Assembly: GCA_030295235.1 (NCBI GenBank)
Contig: AP026172.1
Span: 868,001 to 932,000, forward strand
Source: Fistulifera solaris
Lineage: Eukaryota > Bacillariophyta > Bacillariophyceae > Naviculales > Stauroneidaceae
Length of the DNA stretch: 64,000 nt
Reading direction: 5' to 3'
Under the pieces are notes generated by a model, which was not told where the DNA came from, did not search any database, and saw only the letters and a program-made list of their open reading frames with translations. Below, one piece after another: positions 1 to 9,478 of the stretch (positions are counted from its first letter, which is position 1; each line of letters starts with the position of its first letter). A program made the translations under genes and the position numbers.

Positions 1-30
1 CGATTCAAAGTACTATTATCGTTCGACAGC

Positions 31-1251
31 ATGGCAAACGAGCTTATCAACAGCCCTCATTATGACGATTATGATGTTGACGACGACAATGCATCGATCG
101 AAACGGATACGAATATCAGTGCCGTCATGTGGACGGATCCTTTGTTACCTGCTCGACAATCGACACGTCAAAGAAGAAGACAACGACGACGTTTGTTGGA
201 TCGTCACGCGATTCGTCATGTCGAACGAGAACAGGCACGATCGACGACGGCTACAACAACGACTTCCTTTCGTCACATGCAGCAAACCGTTCATTGGTGG
301 TGGAATGATTGGTTTCATACCTTGGCTTATCAAAGGACCACCACACTGATTACGTATCTGTTCGTTACTTACGTGACTCTCGTATTGACGTTCGCGGGTC
401 TCTATTATACACTATCACGAACCATTGGTTGTGAAATGGATTTACACGTTCTCATGGAAGCCCTGTATTTCTCGTTAAGTACACAAGCCACCATTGGATA
501 CGGAGTTTCCGATTATTATTTTGGAGGATGTTGGACGCCCTTTGGGTTGGTCTTGGTGCAAGTTTGGACTGCGTTGTTGTTCGATGCCATCGCGATTGGT
601 TTGATTTTTCAACGATTGTCACGCGGACACAAGCGGGGCAAAACGGTATGGTTTTCGCGCGTTGCTTGTATTCGACGTGTCACGACTCAAGGCCATTCCC
701 AATGGTATTTGTACATTCGATTGGGGGAAGGACGACGGCATCCTTTGATCCAAACCCAAGTCCGAGGATATTGTGTGCGACATGAACGTTACCGAGAAAC
801 AGGGAATCATCATAACAGCGACAACACGCTGCAAACAACTCATTTTGTAACACGCCCACTTCGATGGTTAGAATCACACGTATGGATGCGTTTACCGCAA
901 GTGCTCGTGCATGCTTTGGATGAGACATCACCGTTGGTGCCACCGAAGGACGGATGGTACGATGCTCAGGGTCATTGGCGCTCCATCAACGATTCTTCGA
1001 CATTTCCCCAATCCCTCCAAGAGTATTGGCAAGATCGACAATCGGAATTGATTGTTTTGTTGGAAGGCATTGATGCTTTGACAGGTTCGATGAGTCAGAC
1101 ACAACATTCGTACACAATGGAAAATATTGTCTGGGACGCACAGTTTGTGCCGTGTGTACGACCCGACACGAATGGTGGTTGTGTGGTGGATTTTGCGCAA
1201 TTTCATGAAACCCGGCCCGTGAATGAAGATACACCCTGTCCGTATCTATGA
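31..1251 (+). CDS. Inward-rectifier (Kir-type) potassium channel
   Basis: 406 residues, intronless. Predicted two-helix potassium channel subunit acting in a membrane as a tetramer. After a long Arg-rich cytosolic N-terminus there is a first membrane helix at about residues 104-128, a pore loop with the selectivity filter TIGYG inside TQATIGYG (about 151-158), and a second helix at about 170-194. The following RLSRGHKRGKTVWFS matches the start of the Kir cytoplasmic domain, which forms beta-rich sheets regulating gating. The remaining 200 residues fit that domain in length. The pore pattern (TQATIGYG instead of a voltage-sensor channel) and the absence of S1-S4 support Kir over Kv. The start codon is 30 bases from the window edge, so a longer N-terminus cannot be excluded. 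It converges with the ferredoxin-like gene. Confidence 0.85.
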   Translation: MANELINSPHYDDYDVDDDNASIETDTNISAVMWTDPLLPARQSTRQRRRQRRRLLDRHAIRHVEREQARSTTATTTTSFRHMQQTVHWWWNDWFHTLAYQRTTTLITYLFVTYVTLVLTFAGLYYTLSRTIGCEMDLHVLMEALYFSLSTQATIGYGVSDYYFGGCWTPFGLVLVQVWTALLFDAIAIGLIFQRLSRGHKRGKTVWFSRVACIRRVTTQGHSQWYLYIRLGEGRRHPLIQTQVRGYCVRHERYRETGNHHNSDNTLQTTHFVTRPLRWLESHVWMRLPQVLVHALDETSPLVPPKDGWYDAQGHWRSINDSSTFPQSLQEYWQDRQSELIVLLEGIDALTGSMSQTQHSYTMENIVWDAQFVPCVRPDTNGGCVVDFAQFHETRPVNEDTPCPYL

Positions 1252-1356
1252 AATAGATGAATAAATAGTGATGCAGAAATGGGTCTTTTGAATAGTCAAA
1301 GTAAAATTACTTTTTTTTAATAAAGAGCTTATATTCACTGCTTGCTTGAGCCTCAC

Positions 1357-1849
1357 CTACAAGGTTTGGATGGTAGCTTTACTCGCCGGCAAGGGTGTTT
1401 GGCAAGCTTTGACTTTGCGGCCATTGAGAAGCACCATGCTGTGGTGAGAGAGAGAGAGAGAGAACGAGAAAGTGAGCATTCGGATGACACCTTTCTTGGA
1501 GCGACACAACTCAACAACACATACCAAGTACCACAATCCCCTTTCTGACAATTGACTGGAATACGAACCCGCACTTTGTTGGCGACGACCGTCAGTTTTT
1601 GCCCCGCCACGGCTCCAGGTACGGCTTTGCCATTGACGGTGACTTGTTCATTGTATTGCGGTCCACCGGACAGCCCGGGATCTTTGGCTTTGCCCAAAGA
1701 CTCATCATTTTGAAGGCATCTTTTAAACCACCGAAAAAGTACAAAGCGGTGGTTGTTTTCGTGGTTGTGGGCACTAGGAAGGCTCCTGTCGGAGGAACGA
1801 CAACTAGAAGAAGTATGAGAAAAAGTGGCGCTAAATGTAAGCGGGTCAT
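1357..1849 (-). CDS. Plastid-targeted 2Fe-2S ferredoxin-like protein, one intron, one apparent frameshift
   Basis: Exons 1849..1525 and 1438..1357 on the minus strand, with a GT-AG intron 1524..1439 whose acceptor tract contains a CT microsatellite. About 135 residues after correction. The N-terminus is a hydrophobic signal followed by TGAFLVP, the Phe-type cleavage motif of stramenopile plastid preproteins. The domain carries NCQKGDCGTC, a C-x4-C-x2-C cluster, and splicing restores the third Cys across the intron. A fourth Cys follows 11 residues later (KVKAC), a spacing like succinate dehydrogenase/SdhB-type domains instead of the x29 of plant ferredoxin, and the protein ends soon after. 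The frame breaks at the A4 run (plus-strand T4 at 1708-1711). One added base joins KDAFK to NDESLGKAKDPG. Probably an electron carrier or cluster protein in the plastid; the partner is unknown. Confidence 0.7.
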
Positions 1850-2422
1850 CTTGTGTTGAAATCTGATAATTGTGGGATAATAGAGGAGAGTAAGGAGAAG
1901 GGATGTGTTACTTCGTCAAGACGGGAGATTCAAAGGAAGAATAAGGGTTGACAAGAAAGGTATGAAGGCAGATGATGATGTAACAGCGCATTCGAGAAAA
2001 AAGTGTCACCTCTCTCTTTTGCGACGATCGAGAACAAACACGCATTTCGTTCGGCCAATCACGTCATAGTTCTATTGCATGGTAGTATGAAACCATCTTT
2101 CAGCACGTACCGGCTCTGAATTCGTTTTTTGCATAGCAGCAAGGTCACGCTCCTTTCTATGTGGATGATGATGAATGAGCCAAGTGTATAAAGTCCGTCC
2201 GTACATCAGTTACTACGTACGAATGTACAGTGAAAGATGGAACGAACGTTGAACTCTCGATCGCTCGGTTGAAGACCGTTCACCATGATGATAATGATGT
2301 TGATCTGCGATTATACTTCGTTGTGTCAACTGTATTTCTTGTAATTAGTTCTTTCTTCTTTTCTTCGACGAACACATTAATCTATCTGTGCCTTCCTTAT
2401 CGAATTAAATAATACACAAGAA
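1850..2422. promoter_or_regulatory. Divergent intergenic region between ferredoxin-like and ZIP genes
   Basis: 573 bases between two divergent start codons, so it should hold both promoters. I see AT-rich stretches and short GATGATG runs (around 1970-1980 and 2165-2175) but no motif I can assign. A short reading frame at 2230-2412 lies in the likely 5' leader of the ZIP gene and has no recognisable content. Confidence 0.4.
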
Positions 2423-3526
2423 ATGGAATTGAAACGAAGATCACAACCATCACAACCATCATCATCATCGATACAGCCTATTCGATCGAATAGCTTTCCC
2501 GAAAATGGTAGTCCTCCGAAATCGACAACGACAACGACAAAAGAAGGAGGCGCTACAACATCCACTTGGGTTTACATATTGTTACTTGTCATTGCTGTCA
2601 TTACAGTGGTAACGATTCCTCATCCCTTTCATCCGACACATCATGAACCGCCGAGTTATCAACACGTCTTTTATTACGGTTGGTTGACCGCTTTGAGTAC
2701 AGGAATGGGCGTATTGCCGTTTTTGTTTCTACCGCAAGTTCCTTCGTTCTGGATTGGTGTATCCAATGGTACGTTCATGATGTTTGTAGAATGACGAAGA
2801 ATCGTCGTTTGCGCTTCCTCATTGGACTATCATTCACTTGTCTTCATCCTTCTCCACACAGCCGTCGCTGCGGGTATGATGTTAGCGGCCAGTTATTCAC
2901 TCTTCCTCGAAGGTTACAGTCATGACGATCCCCACGATACATCCACTTGGTCCGGTCTCGTGCGAACCATCCTCGGTGCCGCACTCGGTTTACTGTTCAT
3001 TCTCTTGACCAAAAATATACTCGACCAATACGAAGATGTCAAAGTGGGTGTCTTGGGTGGAACCGATGCTCGGAAAGCCCTGTTAATCTTCTTTGTCATG
3101 ACACTCCACTCCTTCTCGGAAGGTGTCGGAATTGGTGTCAGTTTCGGCGGAACTCACGGTAGTGAATTGGGTATGTTCATTTCCGCCAGTTTGGCGGCCC
3201 ACAATGTTCCCGAAGGTTTAGCGATTGCCGTTATCTTATTGCCCCGGGGTGTTTCGACGGCAACAGCTTTGTTGTGGACGATTTCGACGAGTTTGCCGCA
3301 ACCTATCATGGCCGTTCCGGCGTACATGTTTGTGCACGAATTTGTGCCCGTCTTGCCGATTGGTTTGGGTTTTGCGGCGGGTGCCATGGTGTGGGTGGCC
3401 GTGGCGGAATTGTTGATGGAAGCGATACAAGATACGAATGTTTGGACGACAGTCATGGTCGCTATACCGTCGTGTATGGGCATGTTGTGGTTACAAGCCG
3501 CCTTGGATTATGAAACGCGATCTTAA
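2423..3526 (+). CDS. ZIP family metal transporter, one intron
   Basis: Exons 2423..2768 and 2862..3526; the intron starts GTACGT and ends CACACAG, and splicing gives the junction SNAVAAGMM. 336 residues. ZIP proteins bring Zn2+ or related divalent metals into the cytosol, from outside or from an organelle. The sequence shows about eight hydrophobic helices. The paired metal-site motifs are LHSFSEGVGIG and AHNVPEGLAIA, the arrangement of helices IV and V of the GufA/ZupT/ZIP11 type. A variable Ser/Thr-rich cytosolic N-terminus precedes helix 1, and an acidic/His stretch (HDDPHD) follows helix 3. Substrate and membrane cannot be read from sequence. No frameshift is needed. It converges with FIS1. 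Confidence 0.88.
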
Positions 3527-3730
3527 TACTGCGATGTGATACGACACGAATCAACAAATTCCGACTGCACCAACGATAGTATGAGTTATACTCAGTATTC
3601 TATAAAGAAACGAGATAAGAACAAGTGTTGCATTTGCTAAAACAGAATTCATTGTAGAGTCGCCAAGTAGGGCATTCGTTCCGTTCCCTTCAGTGAATGT
3701 ATGTATGATTCAGTCTCTCTCTCTTATCGC

Positions 3731-4234
3731 TCATCGCTTCTTTCCTCCACTACTCAACAACAATCCCGCGACACCCGCCAAGATCCCGACGGCTGCCGCC
3801 GCCGCAACACTCTTGACGGCCGCATTCTGAAATTGCTGTTGCTGATACTGTTCTGCAGCTTCCATGGACGCCAAATGCAATTCTTTCGCTACGCGGGAAT
3901 GCGGTTGTGCTCGCAGTATGGCTTCACAACGCGCCCTTGCTTCTTCATAATCGCCCAACAAATACAAAGCTGTCGCGGCGCCGTACATGCAATCAATCTG
4001 ATGTTCAAAGCCGGAAGACACCAAACCATCCAATAAACTGACGGCGTATCGCAATTCGGAAGTTTCTCGTGATTTGCTTAAAGCAAACGCGTATTGAAAG
4101 GTATTGGCGGGCGACGAGTCTTGCGCACAAGCGACGGCGAGTTCTTCGAGCAAGGCACGATCGGGATGCGACGCGGCGAGTTTGTGATCTAGTTCGTCTT
4201 TGGCTTGTTTTTGACGATTAGCAGTTGTGACCAT
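3731..4234 (-). CDS. FIS1: Mitochondrial/peroxisomal fission protein Fis1
   Basis: 167 residues, intronless. Tail-anchored adaptor that recruits dynamin-related proteins for division of mitochondria and peroxisomes. Two TPR-like helix pairs span about residues 40-125: NTFQYAFALSKS followed by a set with SELRYAVSLLDGL, then YGAATALYLLGDYEEARARC. The C-terminal segment SVAAAAAVGILAGVAGLLL is one membrane helix followed by the short basic tail GGKKR, the usual Fis1 anchor. Length is close to the family's roughly 150 residues. The start ATG is the only one compatible with the N-terminal helix. The gene converges with the ZIP transporter (204 bases between stops). Confidence 0.85.
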   Translation of the reverse strand: MVTTANRQKQAKDELDHKLAASHPDRALLEELAVACAQDSSPANTFQYAFALSKSRETSELRYAVSLLDGLVSSGFEHQIDCMYGAATALYLLGDYEEARARCEAILRAQPHSRVAKELHLASMEAAEQYQQQQFQNAAVKSVAAAAAVGILAGVAGLLLSSGGKKR

Positions 4235-4617
4235 TTTTGCGTTACAAAACGAAGAATAAAAAAAGACGGAAAGATTGCTTCGAGTGATATTCTACGTTTC
4301 AAATTGATGTTCGAACGATGATTGTTTTTCCAAGCGTTATGCTTTGTTTTGATGCAGCGAATAAGAATGCAATCGTGTCGTGTGTGTCGCGCTTCGAGAT
4401 TCCCTTTTCTTTTAAGTGCGGTAAGGTTACGGGTACTTGTAACTGCCCTCATCCTAATGGTCTCCTCCTAGCTAGGACCAAGACTTTGGGTCCATACAAA
4501 GTAAGGAGTAGTAGTAGCAAAGACGGCAGACAACCTTTCGCAAAATTCTTCGACGTAAAATATCATGACGTGTAATGCAAACGACGAATGGGGCTCAAGT
4601 AGTTGATAAAATTTATT

Positions 4618-4638
4618 CATGACTAAATTACAGTCGTG
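4618..4638. repeat. 21-base palindrome, 8-5-8
   Basis: CATGACTA, AATTA, CAGTCGTG. One of eight copies of the same intergenic element. Confidence 0.6.
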
Positions 4639-5070
4639 GAAAATAGAAGATACACTTACACACTGTTGTCTGTATTTCCGAGTCGGACGGAAATTCTGAA
4701 TGACTGTTCATTCTCCATAGAAGACGCTCTTGTTTACAACACTGGAACGGTACGGTACCGGTACTGGTAGCTGGTAGCCGCCTTCGGCATCTAATTGTAG
4801 CTCTTGCGCGAGACTCGTTTCGTTCTCGACCTTCCCGCACACGGAGGAGTCGTCGTGCGCTATTGTTTTCTGTCAACTTTCAGCAGAATTTCCGTCTGAA
4901 TCAAAATGCTTATACATATTCTCTGTAAACACGTACACACATCACACAGAATTTCCGTTTGATTTAAATCGAAATCGCCTACACCGACATGTCGTTAATG
5001 ACGAATTGGTGAATGGGCAAAGACCACAACGAGAACGAAAAAAAGATATAGCGAATACTGTTGTCTGTTA

Positions 5071-5170
5071 CCTACCTCGATAAAATTCCTACGAGGTCTA
5101 CATGGAAAACACGTAGACTTTCAATGTCTTGCATCTTTCCTCGTTTCTTCGCTTTGAGTCAAGTTGGTGT
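5071..5170 (+). repeat. Dispersed repeat, copy 1
   Basis: Reads CGATAAAATTCCTACGAGG, then CACGTAGACTTTCAATG, then TTTGAGTCAAGTTG. It matches 5711-5817 over about 100 bases and, on the other strand, 33165-33245. No coding potential or terminal inverted repeat could be defined. Confidence 0.65.
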
Positions 5171-5499
5171 CGAATATTTTTTAGAAAAAAGATAGATACG
5201 TTGGTGATAAAGGTGAAGGTCATTTTTGTGGCAAAGAGACTCGAGAAGTTTTTATAAAATTCTTGTGCTAAAGAAATTCAACCACAATCAGTTATGTTCC
5301 ACTAACTTGTATTAGGGATCCGGTTTTCTTGTAGGGGTAGGACGTCAGCATAGTAAATTCTAAGAGCTACGTTGCATCATTCGTTCCATCGACGTTTCGT
5401 TTCCAAATCGAAGGCGTTCATTGCGTTTGCAATTACGGTGTACAAGGAAACGTTGACAGCTGTGCTCCAAATGCAACAACGGGATGATGACGAAAAACA

Positions 5500-5545
5500 T
5501 AATATCCGGGTCCTCCTACATCGACAAATTTCCTACTACGTACAA
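5500..5545 (+). repeat. Dispersed repeat, partial copy
   Basis: Contains AATATCCGGGT followed by CGACAAATTTCCTACTACG. It matches the left part of the 5711 copy and, reversed, 32985-33045. Confidence 0.55.
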
Positions 5546-5699
5546 ACATTATGCATAGACAGTGGAAGCGTTGTATCTTTCCACTGTTTCATGTTTCATT
5601 GTCAAATCAGACTGCTTCCTGGCTTGAATAAGTGATGTTGGGCAGCGTAATGTTGACATTGGTGTCCAAAAGACGCGAAAAAAGGTAGATCGAAATTCT

Positions 5700-5817
5700 A
5701 CAATATCCGGGTATCCCCTCTGTCGATAAATTTCCCTACAAGGCCTACGTGTAACACACGTAGACTTTCGATGCCATGATCTTTCCTCATTTCTTAGCTT
5801 TGAGTCAAGTTGATGTG
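5700..5817 (+). repeat. Dispersed repeat, copy 2
   Basis: Begins CAATATCCGGGT, continues CTCTGTCGATAAATTTCCC, CACGTAGACTTTCGATG and TTTGAGTCAAGTTGATG. It is the longest version of the element in the window and joins parts found separately in the other copies. Confidence 0.65.
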
Positions 5818-6126
5818 AGTTATTGTTTACTGGTATAAAGTAAGTCTATTGATAAAAGTGACGATTGCTTTTCTTCAAAGAGATGACTCAGCAGTACATG
5901 AATAAGTATTCTCCAATTTTTCACGACGGCTACGCCCATTTCTTGTAGACTTCCAAAGCGTTGAATTTTTCATGATTGGTTTAAAGTCGAAGTTTCAATT
6001 TCCCTTCAGCTAGCAGTAACGACAATGATGAAAGTAATAGTGAATTTGGTGCAAAGCAGGCTTGATATTGGATTTGATAGTGAAGCGCCATCTTGACTGT
6101 TGATCAGAGTGTAGACGACCTTTTGT

Positions 6127-6147
6127 CACGACTGCAATTCTGTCATG
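6127..6147. repeat. 21-base palindrome, 8-5-8
   Basis: CACGACTG, CAATT, CTGTCATG. One mismatch in the right arm. Confidence 0.55.
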
Positions 6148-6308
6148 AATCAAAACGTCCGACGAGGAGCTAACACAAACAACACGCTGCAGGATCATTA
6201 TTTTCTCGTTTCCCCGTTACTGGTAGTAATCTATTTATGAGAGAGCTTCACTTATCTCTCTTGCTAAAGGAAAGATATAAGGAAAGAACTCGCGGAAAAT
6301 GAGCGACT

Positions 6309-7958
6309 TTGAAGCACAAACTGCAAGTTATGAGAGCTTTCAGTTCTCTCGAAACGACAGATGATATCGATTCTCATCCCCAAACTCCTCATTCGTACGT
6401 TGCGGACGAAAGTGAAGATCGATTGTATCATGTTGCTTCCTTATGGGGTCTAGCGGAACCGCGATTGTGTCTAAAACCCGTACGCAACTAGTTTGCAGAT
6501 AGTGTAACGATGCACATGCACAGTGTCGGTGGTTGATAGCGTCACTAAAGCTTGGATGCACGGGAACTTTGCATTAATCGACCGTTCGGAGGCGGCGAAG
6601 ACGACCCACAGCAAGTGATTTACCCACATCGCGATAAGAAACCCTCACGGATCTCTTTCAGCCACGACCGGCAGTCGTCTCGCCCGTCGAAGTCTCGGAA
6701 GAAGAGGAAATGATAGGGGAAGAAGAAGATGTGATTGTCAAAGGATCGTTAGCCGCCTCCATGTTTGGGATTATTAAGGGCACCGTCGGTCCCACTAGTT
6801 TGTATTTACCCCACGGGTTCGTACAATCGGGATACGCGGTCGTCATTCCCTCGATTGTACCGGCGACTATCTTGTATTTGTATTTCGCCAATACCTGTTT
6901 GTAAGAATGCTAGAACATCGAATCACGCAAACAAGACAAAATAGCCACGGCCGTGGAAGAATTGCTTGATCTCGTGGCCGAGGACCGACCGGTAGCACCA
7001 CCGAAACCGACATTATTGACGTATCCGGAATTGGCCGTCAGGGGCACTGCGTTCTTTCAACTGGGTGTCTGTTTGACATTTTTGGTCTTTGTTCCACACA
7101 ATCTAATGCAATTGACACACAATAGTTCCTCGGGAAGTTTGATTATGGACCATGGTGTTGGCGGAAATTTCCTTGGGTTGGTTGTCGGATATTCGGAGTT
7201 TGACGTGTACCAATATTTTGGCCACAATCTTGATTGCGTACGGACTAGTGGCCGTCTTATCCTTGGCGATCCATCAAGGGTGGGAGCAGGATCCTGACGC
7301 GGAAGAACGGCAATTTGTTTGTCATTGGAAACGACTTCCACCGGTCACTGACGCCTGGTTCTTGTTTGTGGGGACTTCCTTTTCATAATGGAAGGAGGCA
7401 TTACAGTGGTGGTGCCTTTACAGGAAGCTGTCGGCAGATTGGAAACGGTTTCCTGCCGTCAATGCGCACACGACATGGGGCATTATGGTCTTTCATATCT
7501 TCTTTGCGTGTATCTGTGCCGCTGCTTTGGGCGGCGAAAGTTTAAGAACCGCACTGACGGTGAGTTTACACGGCCGTGTCGCCAGCATTAAGCAATTTAC
7601 GCATTTTGTGGCGGTCTTTTTCTCGTTTCCGTTGCAAGCCTTTCCATCCTTACAAGTGATCTGTCGGGCTCTGTTGGGGGAGCAAACTTCTTGGTGGTGG
7701 CGCGGTGTGTTGACGACCGTCATTACTTTTATTTTGGATGTCATTGCTACGCTGGCGATTGATTATTTGGGTAACGTCGTGAGTCTATTGGGAAGTATGT
7801 TTGGAATACCCTTGGCGTTGGTCTTTCCTCCTTTGATGCACAATCGTTTGGTCGGTGACCGTGTCCAGATGAACTATGTGGTGGTGTGTTTCGGTCTGCT
7901 TGCCAAGGGGGCAGCATCGTATGCTACGGTAGCTTCATGGAATCAAGAAGGCGGTTAA
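6309..7958 (+). pseudogene. Decayed amino-acid/auxin permease (AAAP, SLC36/38-like) pseudogene
   Basis: Pieces in all three frames together resemble an 11-helix amino-acid transporter. An acidic N-terminal region is followed by SMFGIIKGTVGPTSLYLPHG (first helix, about 6760), LLTYPELAVRG, AFFQLGVCLTFLVFVPHNL (about 7055), ILATILIAYGLVAVLSLAI (about 7220), GITVVVPLQEAVGRLE, and an intact C-terminal block from about 7485 to 7958. Between helix 1 and 2 the conserved frame carries two point nonsense codons (TAA at 6902, TAG at 6911). Small deletions and at least three frame changes follow, near 7145, 7380 and 7480. Base-level nonsense codons separate this from the single homopolymer frameshifts elsewhere in the window. 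A working copy, if the species has one, should lie elsewhere. The C-terminal block is better preserved than the rest. Confidence 0.75.
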
Positions 7959-8673
7959 TGCATGTGGAATGCGTCATGTAGATGACTGAGTTTGTGGTTA
8001 GTTCGGATTTTTCTAGCTCAGCCGCGCCCAAGTAACGCAAAGTGTTCATTAAAACCAATGTCTTTATTCGCGCCCTGTTCAACGGGATCTCAGTATACTC
8101 ACGACTCGCGGCCGTCTTCACTCTTCACACACCGCAATATTTTAGCTTAAAACTAAAGACCCAGAACTACGATGCAACATGACGCCAAGACCAAGAAGCC
8201 ACGACTTCTTTAGCTTTCTCTAGAAACTAAAGAACAAAAATTATCGCCCGTGGCTCGTATGCGCATCGCTCATTGTCTCATCTATCACCTATCACTCTCT
8301 CGTCAGACTTCTCAGCTTTCTGCTTGCAGATAATCATAGATCACGATTCACGATTCACGATATTAAGAAGCACTATTCCTTGACTAGAACGGTTTGTTCT
8401 TGTTTCTTATTCTTCGTTTCCCAATTACTGCTTCCGAATGCCAGAAAGAGTTTTTCTTATAAGTGAACGAATTTACTGAGTGCAGTACTCTCCAACTTCC
8501 GAATTCAAGTAAACGGGTGACGGCCGTAGTAAGTTTACGTAAATCTGCATTCGGTTCGACCCACAAGGACCTGTTTCACTGCTCTCACTTTTTCAAATTT
8601 CGTGAAAGCGATATCCCTCGTTCGCTGAAACTAAAATCACCTCGGAAAATTTCTCTTCTTGCCATCAGTCATC
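7959..8673. other. Intergenic region
   Basis: About 715 bases. No gene or repeat was recognised. Likely holds the promoter of the secreted protein at 8674. Confidence 0.35.
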
Positions 8674-9172
8674 ATGTTCCGCCACATTGTCTCACTTTTT
8701 CTTCCTCTGTTTTCTCATGACCGTCTTCTCGACTACGGCGTACGAGTATGATGATTATGATGATTACGGGTACGGTGACCTGGTCTGTTTCGACTGGAAA
8801 TTGAACGCCAAGAAATTCAAAAAGGCTTTCGCCAAGTGGAAAGCCCCTCCGTGCTACAGTTTCACCTTCTATGACGGAGCATCCGATTCCGATGAAAAGA
8901 TCAAGCGAGCTATCAAAAACGGCAAGGCTTTGAACAAGAAGCCGTACCGTGCCTTACAGACCATCGACGACTTTTACAAGTTGATCAAAACGAAGTGCAT
9001 TCAAGACTGCCCCGACCATGGGGCATATCACTGTTACATTGAGTATGCGAAAGATCCAAAGAGTGGTTTGGTGTATCCTTCGTATGTGCAAATCCAGGAA
9101 GATCCTTACGACTTTGTTAATTATGTCAGCTATCACATTGAGGATCTGTGCGTCAAGAAGTGTGTCAAATGA
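8674..9172 (+). CDS. Small secreted Cys-containing protein, DUF6174-like, apparent frameshift in signal peptide
   Basis: From ATG 8674 the first codons read MFRHIVSL. Removing one T from the T5 run at 8696-8700 joins this to FFLCFLMTVFSTTA, giving a normal signal peptide and a 165-residue protein. Without the correction the frame would begin at ATG 8717 with no signal. The mature N-terminus is acidic and Tyr-rich (YDDYDDYGYGD). Six cysteines suggest disulfides. The core KWKAPPCYSFTFY, ALQTIDDFYKLI and SGLVYPSYVQI follows the order seen in DUF6174 domains (a Y-x-F/Y-T strand, a T-I/V-D-x-L/F-F helix, then a Y-P strand). That match is from memory of the pattern and is only moderately secure. 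Function unknown; predicted secreted or lumenal. Confidence 0.55.
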
Positions 9173-9279
9173 AACCAGAATCATGTTTGAATACACCGTA
9201 GAAATAGGGTAAATACATCTAATGCATGTTAATGAAAAGTGCGATGTTTGCGGATGTGGTTATCCGTGTAGTTGCTTTT

Positions 9280-9301
9280 CCTTTTTTTTAAAAAAAAAAG
9301 G
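9280..9301. repeat. Perfect T/A palindrome
   Basis: CC, eight T, ten A, GG: a nearly perfect self-complementary run about 108 bases after the previous stop codon and 178 bases before the NAA35 start. It could form a hairpin in either strand. It may act as a 3'-end or nucleosome-excluding element, or have no role. Confidence 0.4.
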
Positions 9302-9478
9302 TCCCGAAACCGGTATAGGCCGCCGACAGCCGATAGTGTTTTCGTCGTTTGCTCTCCGTTCGGTATTGGTAATTGGTACCGGTACACAGTAGTTTCATTC
9401 TTGAAACGTGTTACCGCGACGTCTTGATCCAGTAACCTTACCGTTTTGGCTGACAGACGACAGCGATAAAAAACGAAC

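Larger units (their letters stand above)
4235..6308. other. Long intergenic region with dispersed repeats
   Basis: About 2 kb without a convincing gene. It holds a GGTACC-rich patch (about 4745-4775), one 21-base palindrome at 4618, another at 6127, two short copies of a CAGAATTTCCGT element (about 4884 and 4948), and three copies of a longer dispersed repeat (5071-5170, 5500-5545, 5711-5817). Short reading frames here are not supported by composition or domains. Confidence 0.5.

Noticed and set aside
5372-5635. 87-residue frame in the 5 kb gap
   Set aside because: Overlaps repeat material and has no recognisable content.
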